Shown here: positions 58,401 to 64,000 of the stretch, one piece after another
Position numbering within the stretch: position 1 is the first letter of the stretch
Layout of the letters: the number at the start of each line of letters is the position of its first letter
The notes under the pieces: generated by a model
The model's database searches: none
The model's input: the letters and a program-made list of their open reading frames with translations, nothing else
Told to the model about the DNA's origin: nothing
NCBI GenBank assembly: GCA_013076295.1
Contig: RQOL01000824.1
Coordinates: forward strand, 186,001 to 250,000
Reading direction: 5' to 3'
DNA: 64,000 nucleotides
Source of the DNA: Sanderia malayensis
Taxonomy: Eukaryota; Cnidaria; Scyphozoa; Semaeostomeae; Pelagiidae
Position numbers and translations under genes: made by a program

Positions 58401-61400
58401 AATCTTAGTCAAACAATTTATACCCAATTACCACACTGTATGAGAAAGTAAATAAATTTAGTAAGTTAACCTAGGATAAATTATCAAGAAAGAAATATAA
58501 CAACAATATAACAAAGATTTAATAACAACAAATAAACTAATAAAAAAATTCTAAAAATAAATGATAACTTAAGTTCGGAAATATTAATTTGGGAAAGTGT
58601 CTTTATCTTAAGTAGTATTAAGCATTCCAATTTTATATCTGTGCTGTTAAAATTTCTGTTTTTTTTTTATTTACAATAACTTGGCTCAGTTTATTTATTG
58701 CGGCAATGCAGTTTTTTGGGATATAAAGCTTGACAGTTTTCTCTTATTATCTAGACTTTGGAAGAAGAAACTGCCTTATTGCAAGAAATGCTTGGTATGA
58801 AGTCTTCATCAAAACATCACCAGCCTTCAGATGCGCTTGAGACAATTCTTATGCCTGCCCCTTTTTCAACATCAATGCACACTCCACCGAGGCAACCTGT
58901 AAATGTTCTAAACCAGCTTTTCCAATCTCCACGTAAGTATACAGGCTTAAATGCAACCAGTTTTTCCTAATACTGAAGTTGGATTTCATTATAATGTGAT
59001 CTCAAGGCTAAGAATTCTTACGTCAAAGATAGCTTGTACTATGAAGTTGTGTGGGGTGCGGGGTACATGTTGGTTATACTGGGAAGCTCGTTTTAAAAGG
59101 GTTTATTTGGATGGACAGTGTGCGATATTTTGTTTTTAAATTTAATTCAAGGCTTGCACACAAAGGCGCACATACCTCCAAATACAGTGAAGCTGTAGTG
59201 TTGTGCACTTCTTCTTTGCATTAAATCTTTTTTTGGTTTAGAACCTGCCAAAGCGATGGTGAATGTTCCTGCTAGTCCAACAAGTCCTCTCGTGAAAGGG
59301 TGAACATTTAATTTTATGTTTTCATACCAATATTGAATGTTCATTTACATTTTATATATACATACCGTAAAATATTGCATTGGCCCCCATTAATAAAATT
59401 ATAGGGGGGGCTCATTCAAGAGCAGGGGGGTATAAATTATCAGAGACATGCCACAGAAAAAATTCAATACATATGTATAATTTCCTCATTATGATCTCGT
59501 CGCATTTCCAATACAATGTAGAGATCATGCATATAAGGAAACAGGTTGCCCTGATGTAGGAGATGACCTGGTGTGCCACAAGGACATTGTGGCAAATGTC
59601 AAAATGTGGGGAGGGGTGGGGGCAATTCGAGGATTTATTGTAGGTGAATCCCATTAACTAAAAATACATTTTTTAATGCTGTAAATATCGTGTGGGTTCC
59701 CTATCTTTTTGATATCCTTTTGTTTTCCTGTTTAATTTTGTAATTGTTTATTGTTGTTTTATTTTCCATAGATCTACGTTTCTTTCTCCAACTGCATCTC
59801 TTCAAAATTGGTGTCATGAAAACCAAATGCCTGTCCCAAATTACACTTATTCGTCTACACCACAGGTAAGATAGGTTTGTTCTTAGTTTGTTCCAAGGCT
59901 TCAGATGGAATTAAACTGATGCCATGTATCTTCTTTTCGTCACCTTACAAAACTGAATCAGGGTGTGATGGACATTTGTGGGCCAAAAGTCCCAATGTCC
60001 ACATTGTGTTGTCATCCGTTGTGTGGAGGTTGATAACCATAGTTTCTACACTTGAATAAAACCATTGTTTTATTTAATGGTTAATTGATATTATTATTGA
60101 ATTTTATTTAATTAATTAATTTATAAAACCATTCTCTTATTAACTGGTGTCCGCTGTAGGACGTTTTGTCGTTTTTGTAACTGTTTTTGTGCGATGTGAA
60201 TAAAAGCTAACTTGATCTCAATCATGCAGGGTGTCCATGCAGTTGTTCGGATTGGTCCTGCCATCTGCTATGGTGGTTTGATGTGCAAAAGTAAACCAGA
60301 TGCGGCTGAAAGTGCGGCAGGAGTTGCATTGAAACAGTTGGTGAGCAAGTTTGTTGCATCTATTTCTTTTCATTTATCCCTATTGTCTCTCTACCATGAT
60401 TCACTGCTTTTTTATTTGTTCATTTTTGTTTGTTTTCGAATTTTCCTGGCTTGTTTTTGTGTTTATTTCACTCTTTTTCTCTTTCATCTCAAGATTGTTG
60501 GTCAACTTTTCTTCCTTCATTATTTTCAGTATCTTCACAGGCAAATCTTTAGTCTTTTGCCTTTTGTCTCAATTACCTTCAGTAACGAGCATAGTAACTG
60601 GAAGCTATTTCTATTGATTTTACTATCATGCTCTTCTTCAATCTTTTCTTCCTTGTTTATTTCTTTTTGTATTTCTTTTTTATTCTTTTTCCTTACACCT
60701 TGCTCTAATTTATTGTTTCGTCTTCACCAGCTAACAAGGCAGACTGAAGTCGACAAATTAATGGCCTCGAGTAGTCCTTCAATTGTCCCACCGTTTCTAC
60801 CAATGCAACCCCATCACCCTGGTAACTCACGTCCTTTTATCAACCCACAGCAGCAAATGTTGTTGCAACAACAGAATGTGGTACCAAGATGGCGACCTCC
60901 TCCTCAGCACCACATGTCTCCTCGCATGCAACAACAGCAATTATTTCACACACATGCTCAACAAATGCAGCATCAACAAAGGTTTCTCATGCAACAACTT
61001 GGTAATCAGCGAATCCCATTTTCTGGCCCCCACTTGGCACACCGTCCTCCCCAGCCAGATCCTGTTACAAATCAAGAACTTACTAGCAGTGATGTTGACA
61101 TGACAAGAAAGAAAACAGATTGTAGTGATAAAGAAGTATCAAGTGAAGCATCGTTACAAAAGAAAAGAGGTGGCGATATAGAAGCAAAGGCTGCATTTAT
61201 TCCTTTGCAAGTCAATCGTGCAAATAAGAGGCAATCAAAGACGTCTACTCATTCTGGATCAAATGTAAGTATTTTATTGGAGAATGGTTTGTCATGTCAT
61301 GAACAGGAGTTTTCTAAATGTGTGCAACGTTTTGAGAGATACTTCTCATCACTGAGTGTGAGATGTAAATTTTGCATGTTTGTTGAACTGACACCCATTT

Positions 61401-61862
61401 TGTGTTTTCATAATCATTTTGCTTGATGCTGGCAGAAGCATTCATCAAACTGCCGCAGTTGTGAAAACTTCTGTTTGTGGCATGACTTGATGACTGTCAC
61501 TATAAAAGCAAATGCAAACAATTACTCACAATCACCTCCTTGTTGTTTGCATGATAAATGTGATTGACCTCCTCAGAACATGGTTGGTTTTATTTTCTGG
61601 GTGATATTTCTTTAAATAGACTGGCAGAGATGAAGACAAAGTTGCCAAAAAAGATGTGAAGACAAAGCAAACAGATAAATCAACAGCAAAAGAATTCTCT
61701 ACCAGTGCACATAAGATGGCAGCTGAACGCAGCACAGAAAATGCAGAAGTTCGAGGTAAAGAAAAGGCTACCGATGCTTCAGATGTGGCAGCCAAGCCAT
61801 CAAAGGATAAAGCAAAGAAAAAGGTTCTTCTTGCTCCTAGCTTTTTTGCACCAAAGAAGTAG
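40423..61862 (+). CDS. XRN1: XRN1, cytoplasmic 5'-3' exoribonuclease
   Basis: 43 coding exons joined in frame, 1,806 residues (human 1,706): 40423-40497, 41269-41400, 41675-41775, 42102-42199, 42497-42606, 43171-43281, 43551-43630, 43807-43894, 44319-44432, 44731-44785, 45146-45213, 45564-45674, 46102-46376, 46977-47066, 47769-47925, 48428-48547, 48924-49093, 49565-49620, 49990-50060, 50430-50519, 50968-51068, 51189-51287, 51772-51846, 52139-52226, 52427-52543, 52792-52878, 53283-53401, 53776-53845, 54443-54525, 54939-55022, 55569-55704, 56209-56268, 56406-56538, 56844-56934, 57221-57703, 57863-57993, 58255-58328, 58755-58932, 59242-59299, 59772-59865, 60230-60340, 60731-61264, 61620-61862. 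It degrades decapped mRNA. Start [17 protein letters not shown]. Nuclease motifs intact: [51 protein letters not shown]. Later [13 protein letters not shown] segment, [28 protein letters not shown], an SH3-like block [12 protein letters not shown], then a Ser/Arg/Gly- and Gln-rich tail with the conserved FIPLQV. Confidence 0.97.
45387..45480 (+). repeat. XRN1-intron repeat, copy 1
   Basis: About 90 bp containing ACAAAATGATGCAGA ... TTGAAAGAGCAATGCTT ... TATTCATACTGTCTGATTGT; recurs at 47470-47570 and 48700-48797. Confidence 0.8.
45915..46022. repeat. 17-bp minisatellite, about six units
   Basis: The unit AGAGATCA(C/T)CGTGTAA varies slightly from unit to unit. XRN1 intron 12. Confidence 0.85.
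46663..46845. repeat. (TACA)n microsatellite
   Basis: About 175 bp of TACA tetramers with a few TGCA variants, XRN1 intron 13. Apparent reading frames here are repeat artefacts. Confidence 0.98.
47470..47570 (+). repeat. XRN1-intron repeat, copy 2
   Basis: Matches copies at 45387 and 48700 but is more diverged in the middle (GTGATGCAGATTG ... GTATTCATACTGTCTGATTG). XRN1 intron 14. Confidence 0.7.
48156..48326. mobile_element. TA-flanked MITE related to 31074-31475
   Basis: Ends CACGTTTTTTATTTTATAAG and the inverted CTTATAAAAAACG, flanked by TA. The inner AGTAAAAGTTTCTTAA is shared with the longer element. An internal hairpin around TTCTATTGTTTTC also occurs. XRN1 intron 15. Confidence 0.75.
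48700..48797 (+). repeat. XRN1-intron repeat, copy 3
   Basis: Closest to copy 1 (GCACAAAATGATGCAGATA ... GATTGAAAGGAGCAATGCTT ... GTATTCATACTGTCTGATTG). XRN1 intron 16. Confidence 0.8.
54240..54362. mobile_element. Diverged MITE with GGTTTCTTATAAAAAG end
   Basis: The right end CGGTTTCTTATAAAAAGAAACG resembles the ends of the 31074 and 48156 elements. The left end is eroded. XRN1 intron 28. Confidence 0.4.
59370..59650. repeat. Diverged AAGCCCC/TCGAGGATTTA family member
   Basis: Begins near ACCGTAAAATATTGCATTGG with CCCCC/GGGGG tracts and ends with GGGGGCAATTCGAGGATTTA. It resembles the inverted-repeat family in MEAK7 introns, but without matching interior. XRN1 intron 39. Confidence 0.4.
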
Positions 61863-62415
61863 TCATGTTTACCATCATTTTATTCTGATTAATTTTTCTC
61901 AAACTCTCTAGATTTTGTTAAAGTCATGTTTTTTTGTAATAGCTTAGCTGATGGGTTTCAAATATAGCTGTAAATAATTCCATTTTATTTGCTGTGGCAG
62001 TAATATCTTTTAGTTCAGTATATTTTTACATGAATTATTGATGCAGTGAATTCGACTATTTTGGTTTATTAATATGCTGCTGATAAAAGTGACTCTTGGA
62101 AAGAATGATTAGATTACAATTATGTTTTTCCCATCATTAAGCATTCATTGTCAATTTACATGTTCAATTTCATATTCACACATACTCCTGATAATATTAA
62201 CTAAATTATAGCTCATGGTAATAAAGTACCGACAACAAACACCCTATCAAATAATAACAATACACTAGAAATCTATAACCCGGTTATTAATATAAAATTA
62301 GATATATTATGAGCTAACTAGACTTAAAAAGTGTGCACTTGAACATAGATATTTGGAGATAATTAACACTTTTTATAACTAATTTTTATTAATGCTAAAT
62401 ATAATTTAATCATTT
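61863..62415. other. Spacer between convergent XRN1 and Myb/SANT-like genes
   Basis: XRN1 3' UTR and the 3' flank of the minus-strand gene. An AATAAA sits near 62219. No other feature found. Confidence 0.5.
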
Positions 62416-63714
62416 TTAACTTAGCTGTTGATCTCTATTTCCAATTAATTTATCAATGGAACTTAGCATGGACATTCGTTCTTTGTGAAAATCTTTTCTT
62501 TCTTCTTCAAATGCTTTCCTATCTGCTTCTCGTCCCTCTTTCTCTGCATTAAGTGCTGCTTTCACAGCTTTGAGTTCTTCTTGGAAATCAGTGATTATTT
62601 TATGATGGTTTGGTGGGGATTGCCCAATGTACCCCATTGGTGAGCCACATTTGTCTCTTTGAAATGGACTCGTCCCTGCTGCATTGACCATGTGTTCTGG
62701 ATATAGCTCCTGCTTTGAGGCAGCTAACGAGCCACTTGGGGATGCAATGAATTTCTTAGTAGATGGTTCGAAGCAATCATTTGATACTGTACTTGGGTTT
62801 ACATTGCTATTGCCATATTCTGATTTACTGATTATTGGCCGTGGAACAGGGCGGTTTCTATTTTGAAGCAAGAGTCTTGGAGTAGTTTGAAGAGGGGGGT
62901 TGAAGCCATAAATATCATAAAGCTCGTCGTAATATTGACATGTTGCAAGGTGGTCACCCCTTTTCATTCTGTCTAGTGTCTTTATGTATGTAGCTTTCAT
63001 GTTTCTTAGCTTCCTGTCACATTGTTTTGGGGTAGGGTTGTAGCCGTAGTTCTTCAATTGGGCTGCTATTTCCAACCACGTGTCTTTCATTTTTTTATGT
63101 GGGTCGTTGATCTCTTTTTGTCGCTCTTTGTAAAGCTTGAAGAGTAGGGTAACCTTGTGGAATCAGAAAATGGACAAAAGTGAACTTCAGGTAAGCTCAT
63201 TTAACAATTCCGTAACATTTAAAGTATTTACACCATACCAGCATGTAAACACAAACAAATATGCTAGCTAGATCAAGAGGTGTTTGAGTAAACGTGGTGT
63301 CAAAACCATTGAAGGGGTTCGTGATTGGTGACCTTAATGGGCCTAGGCTTGCCGCACTGAAGCAAGACAAACTTTCCTTCGCCGAGATAACAGCTAGAGG
63401 TATGAAAGACAACAGAAATAATTGCTATAAACCTCTTCTTTGACCCAAACATGGGTCGAATCATCTGCTGAGTTGACATCATTTTCGTAGCAGTCTTGTT
63501 CATCGGGAGACTGAAAATTTTGTCGATTTGTAGTTGGGTCTTTTTCGTTTGTTGTGCTCGCTGCTGTTGATTGGGAATCAGTGATGGCAGGGCTGGGAGA
63601 TTGATCAACGAAAACAGTGATCGCCATGTTTTGATCATCACCATCTGAAACAGTCATGTGCGAAGCGCTCAAGTCTACAAACGTAGGATAACTTTGTGTG
63701 GCATCAGATGACAT
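62416..63714 (-). CDS. Myb/SANT-like (trihelix) DNA-binding protein
   Basis: Two exons, 63433-63714 and 62416-63153, make 339 residues. The acidic, Ser/Thr-rich N-terminal 85 residues lead into a Myb/SANT-like domain spanning the splice junction: HVWVKEEVTLLFKLYKE, KKMKDTWLEIAAQLKNYGYN, PKQCDRKLRNMKATYIKTLD, CQYYDELYDIYG. Then comes a polar linker and a C-terminal coiled coil (FQEELKAVKAALNAEKEGRE ... FEEERKDFHKERMSML) that probably dimerises. Such proteins are usually transcriptional regulators or domesticated Harbinger-transposon accessory proteins; the target is unknown. Neither inverted repeats nor a transposase adjoin it. Confidence 0.8.
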
Positions 63715-64000
63715 CTATGTGAGCTTTCTGTGCAAAATCGAGTTGAAATCAGCAAAAATGGCGATCAAACTAATGTCGATCATCAAAAATTCACTAACAA
63801 CGATCTGTGAAGTGATTAGGATGGCTCTCTATAGAACAATAGAATACCAAACACTTATCGTGGCATCATAAATCATTTATTCATTCAGTGAATGACAAAT
63901 TCATCGCCTATCGCAGTTAAAAATAATTTTCTGATATTGTAGTTTAATTATTTTCACAAAAGAAGCCCAATCATGGCGAGTTAACAGTTTGCAGTACATT
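63715..64000. other. 5' flank of the Myb/SANT-like gene
   Basis: Probable promoter and 5' UTR of the minus-strand gene. No additional feature supported. Confidence 0.35.

Noticed and set aside
59412..59654. 80-residue minus-strand frame
   Set aside because: Lies within a diverged inverted-repeat relic in an XRN1 intron with no similarity or splice context.

Overview
This is nuclear DNA of an invertebrate animal. All protein genes but one are split into short exons by GT-AG introns of roughly 100-1,000 bp, the DNA is AT-rich, and introns and spacers are full of small inverted-repeat DNA transposons, one LINE and several satellites. Protein similarity points to an early-branching or other non-vertebrate metazoan (a cnidarian or sponge would fit: long XRN1 co-orthologue, a cGAS-like receptor, many MITEs), but I cannot fix the species. 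Exon models were built by hand from splice signals, reading phase and protein-family recall; no alignment was run.

Layout: (1) 348-2853 (+) 3' end of an SFI1-like centrin-binding repeat gene. (2) 4245-10985 (-) a 13-exon MEAK7 (TLD-domain, N-myristoylation signal) gene, with tRNA-Asp(GUC) in its last intron. (3) 11307-15052 (+) a JmjC/cupin oxygenase gene whose first coding exon is split by a 1,867-bp terminal-inverted-repeat element flanked by a 9-bp target duplication. (4) 15784-18480 (-) UBE2J2, the tail-anchored ER ubiquitin-conjugating enzyme. (5) 19069-36107 (-) a PhoD-like metallophosphatase with signal peptide, a C-terminal membrane segment and a pair of duplicated, phase-locked alternative exons. 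Its 9.9-kb intron holds a LINE with a reverse-transcriptase deletion, a decayed repeat-family gene, a 180-bp satellite interrupted by a MITE, and an intronless Mab-21/cGAS-like receptor gene on the opposite strand. (6) about 37767-39942 (-) an unnamed multi-pass membrane protein with a weak potassium-channel-like pore segment. (7) 40423-61862 (+) a complete XRN1 gene, 43 coding exons, 1,806 residues. (8) 62416-63714 (-) a two-exon Myb/SANT-like DNA-binding protein.

The genes are an ordinary mix of housekeeping functions (mRNA decay, ER ubiquitination, mTOR/lysosome signalling, centrosome, oxygenase), not an operon-like system. Two pairs, MEAK7/JmjC and membrane protein/XRN1, are head-to-head with 0.3-0.5 kb between start codons and may share promoters. 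The most notable points are the transposon in the JmjC start exon, the nested cGAS-like receptor, the mutually exclusive exon pair in the phosphatase gene, and two GC-AG introns.
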